A DNA stretch of 36,512 nt from a virus (IMGVR_UViG_3300043469_001905:1-36512); one strand, 5' to 3'. Shown: positions 6,035 to 14,010, counted from the stretch's first letter. Numbers and translations are program-made. Notes: generated by a model not told the origin, from the sequence alone.

Positions 6035-7398
6035 ATAAATTAGTTATTTTTGATCTTGATGGTGTGTTAATGGACTCACGCAAATTACACTTTGATGCAC
6101 TAAATAATGCACTAAAAGAAATTGATATTAGATATATTATATCGCCAGAAGATCATCACTCAAAGTATGATGGATTGAGCACAAACAAAAAGCTCTCCAT
6201 GCTTACGGAAGAAAGAGGTCTTCCAGAAAATGATCATGCAAGTGTGTGGATGATGAAGCAAAAAGAAACTTTAAGAATGGTAGAAGATTTTCCATATAAT
6301 AAAACAGCAATGGCAATTATGAACCAGTTGCGTATTAGAGGATACAAAATTGCTGTAGCAAGTAATAGCATTAGAGATACAGTAAGGGTTTCTTTAAATG
6401 CTATTGGTGTCCTTCCTTTAGTAGATTACATCGTTAGCAATGAAGATGTAAAACACCACAAGCCATTTCCAGAAATGTATTGGAAGTGCATGGCAACCCT
6501 TGATGCCCACCCAAGAGATACCATTATTGTTGAAGACTCCCATATTGGTAGGGAGGGTGCAAAGGCATCAGGTGCTACACTATATCCAATAAAGAATGCT
6601 GACGATTTAAATTATGAAAGGTTTATGGGTATGATTGATCAAGTTAATGGACAAATAACAATGCCATGGATTAATAAAGAAATGAATGTCCTTATTCCAA
6701 TGGCTGGAGCAGGATCAAGGTTCTCGCAAGCAGGGTACACCTTCCCCAAACCACTTGTAGAAGTTCACGGCAAGCCAATGATTCAGGTTGTTGTAGAAAA
6801 CTTAAACATAGATGCCCACTACATCTTCTTGGTGCAAAGGGAGCACTATGATAAGTATAATCTTAAACAAGTTCTTAGTCTTATTGCTCCAGGGTGCGAC
6901 ATAATTCAGGTGGATGGGGTAACAGAGGGTGCGGCATGTACAACACTTTTAGCAAAAAATCTTATAGACAATGATAACCCATTGATGATAGCCAACTCTG
7001 ATCAGATTATGGAATGGGATGCCAATGAAGCCATGTATTCCTTTACTGCATCAAATACAGATGCTGGCATAATGACATTTAAGTCAACCCATCCAAAGTG
7101 GTCTTATGCAAAAATAGGAGATGATGGATTTGTTATTGAGGTTGCAGAAAAAACCCCCATCTCTGATATCGCTACCGTTGGGGTATATTATTGGGGACAT
7201 GGCTCAGATTATGTTAGGTATGCGGAGCAGATGATTGACAAGGATATTAGAACAAACAACGAGTTCTATGTTTGCCCAGTATTTAATGAGGCAATACTTG
7301 ATGGAAAGAAAGTAAAAATAAAAAATATTGATAAAATGTGGGGCATTGGAACTCCAGAAGATTTAAATTACTATTTAGAAAACAACAGGGACGCATGA
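6031..7398 (+). CDS. HAD phosphatase fused to sugar-phosphate nucleotidyltransferase
   Basis: 455 residues, two enzymes in one chain. Residues 1-205 form a HAD hydrolase of the phosphoglycolate/beta-phosphoglucomutase type: DLDGVLMDS (nucleophile Asp), VASNS, KHHKPFPEMY (motif III Lys) and VEDSHIGREGAKASG (motif IV acids). Residues from about 214 form a nucleotidyltransferase: MNVLIPMAGAGSRF...YTFPKPLVEVHGKPMIQ is the NTP-binding start with the catalytic Lys, and ANSDQ and NNEFYV follow. The likely pathway step is dephosphorylation of a sugar intermediate plus NMP transfer to make an activated donor. Substrate unknown. Overlaps both neighbours by ATGA. Confidence 0.85.
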   Translation: MNKLVIFDLDGVLMDSRKLHFDALNNALKEIDIRYIISPEDHHSKYDGLSTNKKLSMLTEERGLPENDHASVWMMKQKETLRMVEDFPYNKTAMAIMNQLRIRGYKIAVASNSIRDTVRVSLNAIGVLPLVDYIVSNEDVKHHKPFPEMYWKCMATLDAHPRDTIIVEDSHIGREGAKASGATLYPIKNADDLNYERFMGMIDQVNGQITMPWINKEMNVLIPMAGAGSRFSQAGYTFPKPLVEVHGKPMIQVVVENLNIDAHYIFLVQREHYDKYNLKQVLSLIAPGCDIIQVDGVTEGAACTTLLAKNLIDNDNPLMIANSDQIMEWDANEAMYSFTASNTDAGIMTFKSTHPKWSYAKIGDDGFVIEVAEKTPISDIATVGVYYWGHGSDYVRYAEQMIDKDIRTNNEFYVCPVFNEAILDGKKVKIKNIDKMWGIGTPEDLNYYLENNRDA

Positions 7399-8102
7399 TG
7401 AAAAATAAAAAAGATTATCTAAAGATGCAGAGCGATCATTATGAAGGGTATGCAGAAGCATGGTCCCTAACATATAGAGACCCTGTTGTTGGATCATATG
7501 ATGCCCATAATGACTGGCCTGACTATGACACATACCTTTTTAAAGACTTTGATACAAGTGGCCTAGTAGCCTTAGACTATGGCTGTGGTCCAGGGAGAAA
7601 CATTATTGAATTTCATGATCGTTTTGGAAGAATTGATGGAGTAGATATTGCTCAGACAAATCTAGATAAAGCTAAAATTAATATTGAGCATAATGGAATT
7701 GAGTTGCCAAACCTTTACCTCACACCTGGAGACAGTCTCAGTATGATTAAAGATAATACTTATGACGTATTCTTTGCAGTTATTTGTTTTCAACATATTT
7801 GTGTGCATGAAATTAGATTTAACATTCTTAAAGAAGCTTATAGAATTCTTAAGCCAGGTGGCAAACTTTGTTTCCAAATGGGCTATGGTGGAAAAGTTCA
7901 CACAGAAACTGCAGGGTACTATGATAATGTTTATGATGCTATCACTACTAATGGTCATGCAGATGTAAGCATTACTGATGAATCTGAACTATCCGATGAC
8001 CTAGTTAATAAGATTGGATTTAAAAATTATAAATCAGACATTCGACCAACAGGTCCAGGAGATAATCACAGAAACTGGATTTGGGTGCAGGTAGAGAAGT
8101 GA
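7395..8102 (+). CDS. Class I SAM-dependent methyltransferase
   Basis: 235 residues. The SAM-binding loop LDYGCGPGRNIIEF (motif I), an acidic end of strand two in IDGVDIAQTNLDKA, and the late motif EAYRILKPGGKLCFQMGY are all present. Overlaps the upstream stop (ATGA) and the downstream GTG. Within a sugar cassette it most likely methylates a sugar or a small precursor; nucleic acid methylation is less likely because no DPPY or NPPY motif is seen. Confidence 0.82.
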   Translation: MMKNKKDYLKMQSDHYEGYAEAWSLTYRDPVVGSYDAHNDWPDYDTYLFKDFDTSGLVALDYGCGPGRNIIEFHDRFGRIDGVDIAQTNLDKAKINIEHNGIELPNLYLTPGDSLSMIKDNTYDVFFAVICFQHICVHEIRFNILKEAYRILKPGGKLCFQMGYGGKVHTETAGYYDNVYDAITTNGHADVSITDESELSDDLVNKIGFKNYKSDIRPTGPGDNHRNWIWVQVEK

Positions 8103-8560
8103 AACTGATTTCTCATAGAGGAAACATTAGCGGTCCAAATATAGATAGAGAAAATTCTCCAGAGTATTTAAATGAAGCCTTAGAGCTTGGCTATGATGTT
8201 GAAATTGATTTGTGGTTAATGGAAGGCTCTTTATTTCTAGGTCACGACATGCTTGAATATGAAATTAGTGAACGCTATCTTAATAGTATTAGAGATCATG
8301 CATGGATTCATTGTAAAAATCTTCTAGCCCTTGACTTTTGTAGAAGAAGCGACTATTATAATTGCTTTAGCCACAACGAAGATGATGCAGTCTTAACAAG
8401 TAAGGGTTTTATCTGGGCCTACCCAGGAAAAGAAATAAAATCAGATAAGTGCATAGTTGTTTTACCAGAACGCGGAGAACAATATAAAGACTTAAGAATG
8501 CCAAATTCTTTTTATGGAGTGTGCTCTGACTACATAGAACAGGTGAATGTTGTCAAATGA
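8099..8560 (+). CDS. Glycerophosphodiesterase / PLC-like TIM-barrel protein, short
   Basis: 153 residues from GTG 8099, overlapping the methyltransferase stop. VKLISHRGNISGPNIDRENSPEYLNEALELGYDVEIDLWLMEGSLFLGHD carries the HRG, E-N-S and E-x-D residues that make the metal and catalytic site of GDPD enzymes. The typical protein is over 220 residues, so this one is a reduced barrel. It may release or form a phosphodiester-linked group on the sugar, for instance glycerol phosphate; this is inference. Confidence 0.65.
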   Translation: MKLISHRGNISGPNIDRENSPEYLNEALELGYDVEIDLWLMEGSLFLGHDMLEYEISERYLNSIRDHAWIHCKNLLALDFCRRSDYYNCFSHNEDDAVLTSKGFIWAYPGKEIKSDKCIVVLPERGEQYKDLRMPNSFYGVCSDYIEQVNVVK

Positions 8561-9165
8561 ATCTTCATGAAATAGGACTAAAGCATGGAACGGATAAATC
8601 AACTTACCATGAGTACATGAACTTTTATGAAAAGCACTTTGATCGCAAAAACATCAAAAGGTTCTTAGAAATAGGTGTACAGTCTGGTGCGTCATTGAAA
8701 GCGTGGAGAGAATGGTTGCCAAAGGCTTCTATAGCTGAGGGTTGGGATATTAACCCAAGTACTCCGATTAATGGATGCGATATACGAATAGTTGACCAAC
8801 TTAATGTTGATCAGATGCTTAACAACATTACAGGAGAGTATGACGTTATTCTAGATGATGGTGGGCACACGGCACAGATGATGCAAGTTTCTTTCTCTAC
8901 TCTTTTTAAATTTTCAAAATTATATGTCATTGAGGATCTTCATGCTCCATGGTGCGGAGAACATTTTCTTGCACCAAACGATATCAATACCCTTGACCTT
9001 TTAGAAGGTTTTAATGTAAATGGATGGACCTCTCCCTACTCAACAGATGAGCAAAAAGAGTACATCGATAAGAATATGGAGATAGTAGGAATATTTATTC
9101 GGGGAGAAAGAAGTAGCCCCCTATCAGCTACAGCGATAATAAGAAATAGGAGCAAAAATGTTTAA
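8557..9165 (+). CDS. MycE-like sugar O-methyltransferase
   Basis: 202 residues. HEIGLKHGTDKS-YHEYMNFYE, FLEIGVQSGASLKAWREWLPKA, GWDINP, and YDVILDDGGHTAQMMQVSF form the signature of metal-dependent sugar O-methyltransferases such as mycinamicin MycE and tetracenomycin rhamnosyl methyltransferases. The DDGGH acids are the expected metal ligands. It probably methylates the sugar that this cassette builds. Overlaps neighbours on both sides. Confidence 0.78.
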   Translation: MNLHEIGLKHGTDKSTYHEYMNFYEKHFDRKNIKRFLEIGVQSGASLKAWREWLPKASIAEGWDINPSTPINGCDIRIVDQLNVDQMLNNITGEYDVILDDGGHTAQMMQVSFSTLFKFSKLYVIEDLHAPWCGEHFLAPNDINTLDLLEGFNVNGWTSPYSTDEQKEYIDKNMEIVGIFIRGERSSPLSATAIIRNRSKNV

Positions 9166-9952
9166 GGAAATAGATTACAGTAAGCACTTTGTAATTGGAA
9201 CACCACTTGTAGGTTGGAAGTGTGATAAAAACGAGGACATGTCGTGGCTAGACAACAGACTTTCTATTATGGAAAAGTTCCCTAATGCTAAATTTTTTGC
9301 ATCATTTGAATTGGATGAAAGAGGTCTAGAACCATTCGGAAGAGTTATTGATGCCCTTAAGGAGGTGTCAGGGGACTATTGGACATACTCTATAAATGAT
9401 ATGCAGTCTGAAGTAACATCACAAAATAGGTGGATAAGAATAGAGACTGGTCGTAATCTTATTCGTGAGTTTGCTCAAAGAAGAAGAGTTATGTCTGGTC
9501 ACCATTGGGGAGAAGCAACACCACAAGAAGGTGTTGTTAGTTACGATGCTATTCTTTATGTAGATTCAGATATGATTCTTCAGCCAGAACTGATAGGTGG
9601 AATGCTAGAGGTCGATCATCCATTAGTTAGTGTCTCAGTTCCTGCTTACGGCCTCACTGGAAAATTAATAAATGCAAGTCCTAGGTTGGAGGAGCATTGG
9701 AACACTGCGGGAATGCTTTTAGTCAACGCACCAGCTTACTACGACTTGCCATGGTCTCATAATGCAAACCTAAATCTTAGTGATGATCCAACATTCCAGT
9801 CCATGGCTGAAAGATTAAAACGCCGCGAGGGTGTCGAAAATCTAGAAGATACCTATGGAATGACATGGGTAAGAAAAGATTTGCAGGCACAGCATAGAGG
9901 AGAATTGCTTAGTGTAGAAAACAGAAAGATTCCAAATAGGAATTTAATGTAA
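9158..9952 (+). CDS. Second GT-A glycosyltransferase
   Basis: 264 residues. A clear DxD in YDAILYVDSDMILQPELIGGML (about residues 127-146) is followed by WNTAGMLLVNAPAYYDLPW, the acceptor region. The early part FVIGTPLVGWKCDK and a conserved GRNLIREFA resemble phage and polysaccharide glycosyltransferases that act on protein or sugar chains. It ends the cassette and overlaps the endonuclease VII gene by one base. Acceptor unknown. Confidence 0.75.
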   Translation: MFKEIDYSKHFVIGTPLVGWKCDKNEDMSWLDNRLSIMEKFPNAKFFASFELDERGLEPFGRVIDALKEVSGDYWTYSINDMQSEVTSQNRWIRIETGRNLIREFAQRRRVMSGHHWGEATPQEGVVSYDAILYVDSDMILQPELIGGMLEVDHPLVSVSVPAYGLTGKLINASPRLEEHWNTAGMLLVNAPAYYDLPWSHNANLNLSDDPTFQSMAERLKRREGVENLEDTYGMTWVRKDLQAQHRGELLSVENRKIPNRNLM

Positions 9953-10392
9953 TGGAAAGCTATCAGGAAGTTTTGTTTCCAGCACCTACAGAAAAATACT
10001 GCTATGTGTGTAAAAGAATTCTTTCTGAGCTTGAGTTTGCAAAAAATTCTACTAAACCTGGAGAAATTAGGCCAGAGTGCAGGGCATGTGACAACAAACA
10101 ACGTAAAGATAGAATGCGTAGAGAAAAAGCTAGAGATCCAGAAGCCGTAAGAGAAAAGTATTTAAAGAGAAAATACAATATAACATTAGCAAAATACACA
10201 GAGATCTTTGTTGAGCAAGAAGGCAAGTGCTGGATCTGTCAAAACAAAAAAGATCTTGTTGTAGATCATGATCATGCCACAGGAGAAGTTAGAGGTCTAT
10301 TGTGTAGCTTGTGCAACACATCTCTTGGCGGGTTTAAAGATGAAATAAGTTCTTTACAAAGAGCTATCCTTTACTTATTAAATCAGCCTTGA
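9952..10392 (+). CDS. Recombination endonuclease VII-like Holliday junction resolvase
   Basis: 146 residues. An N-terminal zinc finger (CYVCKRILSELEFAK...RPECRAC) precedes YNITLAKYTEIFVEQEGKCWICQNKKDLVVDHDHATGEVRGLLCSLCNTSLG, the endonuclease VII core with Cys-x-x-Cys pairs and the catalytic D-H-D-H. The T4 enzyme resolves branched DNA before packaging and repairs mismatches. Length fits the family. Starts on the last base of the previous stop codon. Confidence 0.9.
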   Translation: MESYQEVLFPAPTEKYCYVCKRILSELEFAKNSTKPGEIRPECRACDNKQRKDRMRREKARDPEAVREKYLKRKYNITLAKYTEIFVEQEGKCWICQNKKDLVVDHDHATGEVRGLLCSLCNTSLGGFKDEISSLQRAILYLLNQP

Positions 10393-10424
10393 CAATAAGA
10401 TATAATTCCTGTAAAATTAGAAAA

Positions 10425-10484
10425 GTGGACGAGTCATACTATGATGATGAAGATTTTCTTCTATCATATTACGAAGGGTATTGA
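10425..10484 (+). CDS. Possible 19-residue acidic leader peptide
   Basis: GTG 10425 opens VDESYYDDEDFLLSYYEGY, ending three bases before ATG 10487. It has no strong ribosome site. The acidic, Tyr-rich sequence and its tight placement suggest a leader peptide coupled to the zinc-ribbon gene, but chance is possible. Confidence 0.3.
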   Translation: MDESYYDDEDFLLSYYEGY

Positions 10485-10486
10485 TC

Positions 10487-10669
10487 ATGTTGGATTGTAG
10501 GGGTATACCAACTAGGGTATGCGTTAAATGTGGATCAGATTTATTTACCGTCCAAGTACAGTTTGATGAGGATTATGAAATTATAGGATACTTACTTGAC
10601 TGTAAGTGTGCCTATTGTGATACTAAACTGACTGCCCCAACACCATTAGACCTAGTTGAAGGATTATAG
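10487..10669 (+). CDS. Zinc-ribbon protein
   Basis: 60 residues. Two Cys pairs, CVKCGSDLF and CAYCDTK, bracket a beta-rich middle, and MLDCRGIPTRVC opens the protein. This pattern is common in actinobacterial and marine phage small proteins of unknown role. GAAGGG lies eight bases before the chosen ATG; TTG 10481 is an alternative. Confidence 0.65.
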   Translation: MLDCRGIPTRVCVKCGSDLFTVQVQFDEDYEIIGYLLDCKCAYCDTKLTAPTPLDLVEGL

Positions 10670-10670
10670 T

Positions 10671-11168
10671 ATGCAAACATTTGTCCCCTACCCAGACTTT
10701 GCTGAGTCTGCTGCTGTACTAGATAACAAGAGACTTAACAAACAGTTGTTAGAAGGTCGTCAAATTTACGGAATACTTGTTTCAGGAAAGCGAAAAGGTG
10801 CCTGGGTCAATCACCCTGCTGTTCTCATGTGGCGATACCGTGAGAATGCTTTACACTCCTATCTAGAAGCTATTAAAATAGAATGTGATTCCCGTGGTAT
10901 TTCAACTACAAAAAATTGGGATGTAATCACACAGATGCATGAATCTAACTGGGATCGTGGCGGAAACATTCTTATGCCTGAGTGGTGGGGGGATGAAAGA
11001 ATTCATCAGTCTCATCGTAATAATCTATATCGTAAAGATCCAGAATACTATGCAGAGTTTATGTTTGATAGTTTTATTTCTTGTTGTGACAAGTGTAACT
11101 ACTATTGGCCTACCCATAAAAGTGAAGATTTTCTCTCTCAGGGTATTGACAAGCTGGCAACAGTCTAG
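10671..11168 (+). CDS. Pyrimidine dimer DNA glycosylase family protein (Pyr_excise-like)
   Basis: 165 residues. MQTFVPYPDFAESAAVLDNKRLNKQLLEGRQIYGIL, then AWVNHPAVLMWRYRENALHSYLEAI and later HQSHRNNLYRKDPEYY, match the Pyr_excise-type family that includes actinobacterial MSMEG_6728-like proteins. T4 endonuclease V of the wider family excises UV dimers. Whether this member cleaves damaged DNA is unproven. The start follows GAAGGA; TTG 10656 is an alternative. The gene's end carries the -35 of the next promoter. Confidence 0.75.
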   Translation: MQTFVPYPDFAESAAVLDNKRLNKQLLEGRQIYGILVSGKRKGAWVNHPAVLMWRYRENALHSYLEAIKIECDSRGISTTKNWDVITQMHESNWDRGGNILMPEWWGDERIHQSHRNNLYRKDPEYYAEFMFDSFISCCDKCNYYWPTHKSEDFLSQGIDKLATV

Positions 11169-11174
11169 TATTAT
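11146..11174 (+). promoter_or_regulatory. Sigma70-type promoter
   Basis: TTGACA (11146-11151), 17 bases, TATTAT (11169-11174), overlapping the end of the previous gene. AAAAGGAG follows at 11191-11198. Drives the small-gene run starting near 11205. Confidence 0.75.
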
Positions 11175-11204
11175 ATGTATACGAACCTAGAAAAGGAGAA
11201 TGAG

Positions 11205-11261
11205 ATGGATGGAATCGACAGCTACTTTGAGCAGAAGTTTAATAGCATAAATGGCAAGTAG
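11205..11261 (+). CDS. Possible 18-residue peptide
   Basis: ATG 11205, seven bases after AAAAGGAG behind a strong promoter, encodes MDGIDSYFEQKFNSINGK. It overlaps the start of the next small gene by 11 bases. It is perhaps a coupling peptide. Too short to judge by itself. Confidence 0.35.
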   Translation: MDGIDSYFEQKFNSINGK

Positions 11262-11415
11262 AAGGAAAGAAGAGGAAAATCTCTTCCAAGATACACCAGA
11301 TAGACAACTAACCCGCCCCTCTGGTTGGTGTATGACACAAGATCATGAGGGATGTAGGTATCAATTCAATCACGGGAAATGTGGTTGTAAATGTCACAAG
11401 GAGAATAATGAGTAA
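11251..11415 (+). CDS. Cys/His-rich small protein
   Basis: 54 residues. The second half, GWCMTQDHEGCRYQFNHGKCGCKCHK, places five Cys and three His in a GWC-x-H-x-x-C...C-x-C-x-CH arrangement seen in many actinophage mini-proteins, and probably binds zinc. The N-terminus is basic and acidic mixed. It overlaps the next start, which has AAGGAG inside this gene's end. Function unknown. Confidence 0.65.
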   Translation: MASRRKEEENLFQDTPDRQLTRPSGWCMTQDHEGCRYQFNHGKCGCKCHKENNE

Positions 11416-11716
11416 TTTATATATGACAACAGAAGAGTTTGCTGCAATGGTAGTAGATACTCTTCATGAACAGAATTATTTTAAGAAGGGTAGCAAGAAT
11501 CACCCTGCAGATATTGTAATTGCCTTTACATCTACCGCAGAAAGCATTGCATCGGCATTGGATTGGGCAATTCAAAAGGAATATCAGGCAAAGGCTGATA
11601 AGCATAAGGAAGTCCCAGTCACTTACTCAGCAAACAACGTACCCTTAGTACAAGACAAATATCTTTCTAAAGATTCTTTGGGCTATTCAGAGTGGAAAAG
11701 AGATGGGTATCTATAA
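11408..11716 (+). CDS. Hypothetical protein
   Basis: 102 residues starting at ATG 11408, preceded by AAGGAG. Helical by eye (MTTEEFAAMVVDTLHEQNYFKK, STAESIASALDWAIQKEYQAKADK). An upstream in-frame start at 11345 would overlap the Cys-rich gene and lacks a ribosome site. No family recognised. Confidence 0.6.
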   Translation: MSNLYMTTEEFAAMVVDTLHEQNYFKKGSKNHPADIVIAFTSTAESIASALDWAIQKEYQAKADKHKEVPVTYSANNVPLVQDKYLSKDSLGYSEWKRDGYL

Positions 11717-11781
11717 TGGGTAAGATGAAAGACCTATATTTAATCCATAATATTGAGAATATTGATGAAGATGATGATTAA
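11716..11781 (+). CDS. Possible 21-residue peptide
   Basis: ATG 11716 overlaps the previous stop (TAATG) and encodes MGKMKDLYLIHNIENIDEDDD. The opening MGKMKDL is shared with the protein at 23485, which argues against pure chance. Function unknown. Confidence 0.35.
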   Translation: MGKMKDLYLIHNIENIDEDDD

Positions 11782-11789
11782 CTAAGAGG

Positions 11790-11818
11790 TATAATATAAC
11801 TGCCACATGTTTATGTGA
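11790..11818 (+). promoter_or_regulatory. Possible -10 and leader hairpin
   Basis: TATAAT at 11790-11795 without a clear -35, followed at 11805-11818 by the hairpin CACAT-GTTT-ATGTG in what would be the 5' leader of the gene at 11840. Confidence 0.35.
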
Positions 11819-11839
11819 GATCATTTTTCAGGGGTAGTT

Positions 11840-11986
11840 ATGAGAAAAGACGGAGATCCAGAAATCTACTGGAGAGAAAGAATATCTAAAGAAATAGTTT
11901 GGGCATGTGAACATTCAATTGATCCGTGTGCTGACTGCAATGAGCTATCTTATTTTATAAAGAATGGACTAAGAAACGCTTCATAA
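11840..11986 (+). CDS. Small protein of the YWR family
   Basis: 48 residues. EIYWRERISKEIVWACEHSIDPCADCNEL contains the motif YWRxRIxxEI, which also appears at 13717 (EDYWRKEIAKE) and 25977 (ETYWRNRIAEEI). The C-P-x-A-x-C part may bind metal. AGGGG precedes ATG 11840 by five bases. The motif is also known in actinophage small proteins without assigned role. Confidence 0.6.
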   Translation: MRKDGDPEIYWRERISKEIVWACEHSIDPCADCNELSYFIKNGLRNAS

Positions 11987-12044
11987 AAAGATTTGTTAAC
12001 CTTGGTATGTTATAGTAATTTAATTACATTAACAGGAGGTTAAC

Positions 12045-12161
12045 ATGAAGGAGTTTTCAGGTAAATGGAAAATAGGAAAAGACGGATCTATGATTCTTAA
12101 ATGGAAGAAAAGAAAAGTTACCCCACTAACATACCTTGACACAACTAACAAAGAAGAGTAG
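12045..12161 (+). CDS. Small basic protein
   Basis: 38 residues, Lys-rich (MKEFSGKWKIGKDGSMILKWKKRK). A near-perfect AGGAGG ribosome site lies six bases before the ATG. Two short WK-containing repeats (GKWKIGKDG, LKWKKRK) suggest a beta hairpin. Its end carries the -35 for the next gene. Unknown function. Confidence 0.6.
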   Translation: MKEFSGKWKIGKDGSMILKWKKRKVTPLTYLDTTNKEE

Positions 12162-12164
12162 AAT
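12136..12164 (+). promoter_or_regulatory. Sigma70-type promoter of a leaderless gene
   Basis: TTGACA (12136-12141), 17 bases, TAGAAT (12159-12164), then TTAGGC and ATG 12171. The start codon falls where transcription should begin. Confidence 0.7.
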
Positions 12165-12170
12165 TTAGGC

Positions 12171-12608
12171 ATGGATATATTAGAAGAAGCAACACTACGC
12201 ATAAAGTGGTTTTATCAACGGACTAAGCGTAGTGTTCGTAATGCCATTCGTACTCCCAAGTGGTGGTATCAGCGTGCGAGGCGAGGGTACAGTGATAGAG
12301 ACATGTGGAATGCAGACACCTATCTGTCGGGAGTGTTTGCGGGAGCTCTTGACTGGTATATACACGAAGGTCATGGTGTCTCAATGGATTACAGCGACCC
12401 TAGCGACCCTCATTGTGAAGATATAGATGCCATGGTGATTAGAAGGAATACTGATTATTTAAACCACATTTCAATTTTCACACAATATCTAAACAATGGC
12501 CTTGCTTGGGATGAAGAAGATGTCAAAAAATCTGGCGGGGTACTTGACAAAGATATCAAAGCTAGTGTACACTGGTTAGCAGATCATTTTACAGAACTAT
12601 GGGATTAG
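12171..12608 (+). CDS. Conserved phage hypothetical protein, leaderless
   Basis: 145 residues. A basic N-terminal third (YQRTKRSVRNAIRTPKWWYQRARRGYSDRDMWNADTYL) leads to an acidic helical body. The RGYSD-x-D-x-WNADTYL-x-G motif is frequent in phage hypothetical proteins. The strong promoter with the ATG at +1 suggests high, independent expression. No function known. Confidence 0.7.
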   Translation: MDILEEATLRIKWFYQRTKRSVRNAIRTPKWWYQRARRGYSDRDMWNADTYLSGVFAGALDWYIHEGHGVSMDYSDPSDPHCEDIDAMVIRRNTDYLNHISIFTQYLNNGLAWDEEDVKKSGGVLDKDIKASVHWLADHFTELWD

Positions 12609-12617
12609 GAGTCCTTT

Positions 12618-12902
12618 ATGATTAGAGTTACAGTAGATCTTGTACCCCTTGGGGAAGAAGATAATTCAAAAACAATTGGTAAGTTTGTATTGGCTAACGA
12701 TGGTGAAGGTGACGTTGACTATGCGGATTACGGATTTGTTTATTCAGATGACCTTGATGGAGAACGTGAGGGAACTGTAAAGAACTTCAAGAGAAGCGAG
12801 GGTATTTGGAAGCTCATCTCACAATGTCTTTCTAATCCTGGCGAGGTAGATAATGAAGAGTTTATGGATGTTTTATGGGACAGAATCAATAAAAATGCAT
12901 GA
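12618..12902 (+). CDS. Acidic hypothetical protein
   Basis: 94 residues, acidic. The sequence starts as a beta-rich domain (MIRVTVDLVPLGEEDNSKTIGKFVLANDGEGDVDYADYGFVYSDD) and ends with a helical tail. TAGGAG lies upstream. Overlaps the next gene by eight bases. Unknown function. Confidence 0.6.
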   Translation: MIRVTVDLVPLGEEDNSKTIGKFVLANDGEGDVDYADYGFVYSDDLDGEREGTVKNFKRSEGIWKLISQCLSNPGEVDNEEFMDVLWDRINKNA

Positions 12903-13140
12903 CTACGCAGAACTTAATCTTTATTTAGAAGAAGATAAGACTACTGACCTTTGGATATATCTTGAGGGTAATAAACCGATTGTAATTAAAGATGTGTGCA
13001 ATAATCCTGTTAGATACCAGGGCTGGTGGTCTATTCCTCATACTTTTTTAGGAAAAAGTTCTACGGCTATGGTAGAATCGTCTAAGGTTATGTATTTTGT
13101 AACTATAGGAGATAGAGAGATGCAAGATGAAGGGGCATGA
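12895..13140 (+). CDS. Hypothetical protein
   Basis: 81 residues from ATG 12895, chosen because it only slightly overlaps its neighbour. Aromatic and beta-rich (DLWIYLEGNKPIVIKDV, RYQGWWSIPHTFLGKS). Overlaps the next gene by 14 bases. No family recognised. Confidence 0.55.
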   Translation: MHDYAELNLYLEEDKTTDLWIYLEGNKPIVIKDVCNNPVRYQGWWSIPHTFLGKSSTAMVESSKVMYFVTIGDREMQDEGA

Positions 13141-13330
13141 TGGTCTTTGTCCAACACCAAACCCACACATTAAAGAGCGAAAGAATTGTGCCTATTGTAA
13201 TTTGATCGATAGGGTTAGAGATCATTATAAGGACAAGAAGAGTCATGGAAAAGATAAGACCTATGATGAAGGGTTCTCTGACGGATGGAACTCTGCAATA
13301 GCAAAACTACAAGAACTTAACGGAGTATAG
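13127..13330 (+). CDS. Small zinc-finger-like protein
   Basis: 67 residues. MKGHDGLCPTPNPHIKERKNCAYCNLIDRVRDHY gives Cys-x(n)-Cys-x-x-Cys, and the C-terminus YDEGFSDGWNSAI is helical. The protein at 14007 has the same plan (FCMNK...FCHLCTLIRKVR...YEVGFRAGY), so they are paralogues. Probable metal-binding mini-protein of unknown role. Confidence 0.65.
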   Translation: MKGHDGLCPTPNPHIKERKNCAYCNLIDRVRDHYKDKKSHGKDKTYDEGFSDGWNSAIAKLQELNGV

Positions 13331-13338
13331 GAGTGGAG

Positions 13339-13710
13339 ATGAATTACCCAGAGCCTTATGGATTAGAGTGTAATGACGGTTGGAAGAGTATCATCAATGA
13401 TACTCATAGGAAACTAAAGTATATTGATCCTGATTATAAAATTTCTCAGATCAAAGAAAAGTTTGGTGGTCTGAGATATTACTATGACCAATCCCTTGAA
13501 ATATCCTACGGTGATATTCGTCGTGAAATTATGGATGATATTGTCACAGTAGCAGAAATTAATGCCTCTAAAACTTGCGAACTTTGCGGTGCTAGTGGCT
13601 GGGATAAAAATGTAGAAATTCGTGTACATAAATATTGGTACTTTGGTTATTGTCAAGAGTGTGCTGATAAGACAATTAAAGAACGTGATTCATGGGCTGT
13701 AAGAGGGTAG
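13339..13710 (+). CDS. Conserved phage protein with KEKFGGLR motif
   Basis: 123 residues. ECNDGWKSIINDTHRKLKYIDPDYKISQIKEKFGGLRYYYD, then AEINASKTCELCGASG...FGYCQECADKTI, form a family common in phages, with a Cys4 site at the C-terminus (C-x-x-C and C-x-x-C). ATG 13339 has GGAGTGGAG upstream; GTG 13333 is an alternative. Function unknown. Confidence 0.7.
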   Translation: MNYPEPYGLECNDGWKSIINDTHRKLKYIDPDYKISQIKEKFGGLRYYYDQSLEISYGDIRREIMDDIVTVAEINASKTCELCGASGWDKNVEIRVHKYWYFGYCQECADKTIKERDSWAVRG

Positions 13711-13716
13711 GAATAG

Positions 13717-14010
13717 GTGAGATTTAATATCTTTCGTAATCCAAATATAGATGCACAAGTAGGAATGCTTTTAGGATCATTTGATCAAGCAATTCGTAAT
13801 CAGTCTGAGGATTATTGGCGTAAAGAAATTGCTAAAGAAAATAGTTATGAGATAAAAGCTCAATATGCAAAAGGGTATTTAGATGGGTACACAGATGCAG
13901 AAACACACTATACAAAAACGTGTATCATTTGTGGTACAGGAGGAATATCATCTCCCTGGATATGTATCCCCTGTAAAGAACAAAACTCTGATTGGATTGG
14001 AGAGTTATGA
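13717..14010 (+). CDS. YWR-family protein with zinc ribbon, GTG start
   Basis: 97 residues from GTG 13717. EDYWRKEIAKENSYEIKAQYAKGYLDGYTDAETHY carries the YWR motif of this window's small-protein family, and the tail CIICGTGGISSPWICIPC is a Cys4 ribbon. GAGGGTAGGA precedes it. The next gene's ATG overlaps its stop. Unknown function. Confidence 0.65.
   Translation: MRFNIFRNPNIDAQVGMLLGSFDQAIRNQSEDYWRKEIAKENSYEIKAQYAKGYLDGYTDAETHYTKTCIICGTGGISSPWICIPCKEQNSDWIGEL

Noticed and set aside
10389-10406. TTGACA six bases before TATAAT, repeated at 31601-31618
   Set aside because: The spacing is far too short for a -35/-10 pair. At 31601 the extended -10 alone explains the promoter, and at 10389 no gene starts at the right distance.
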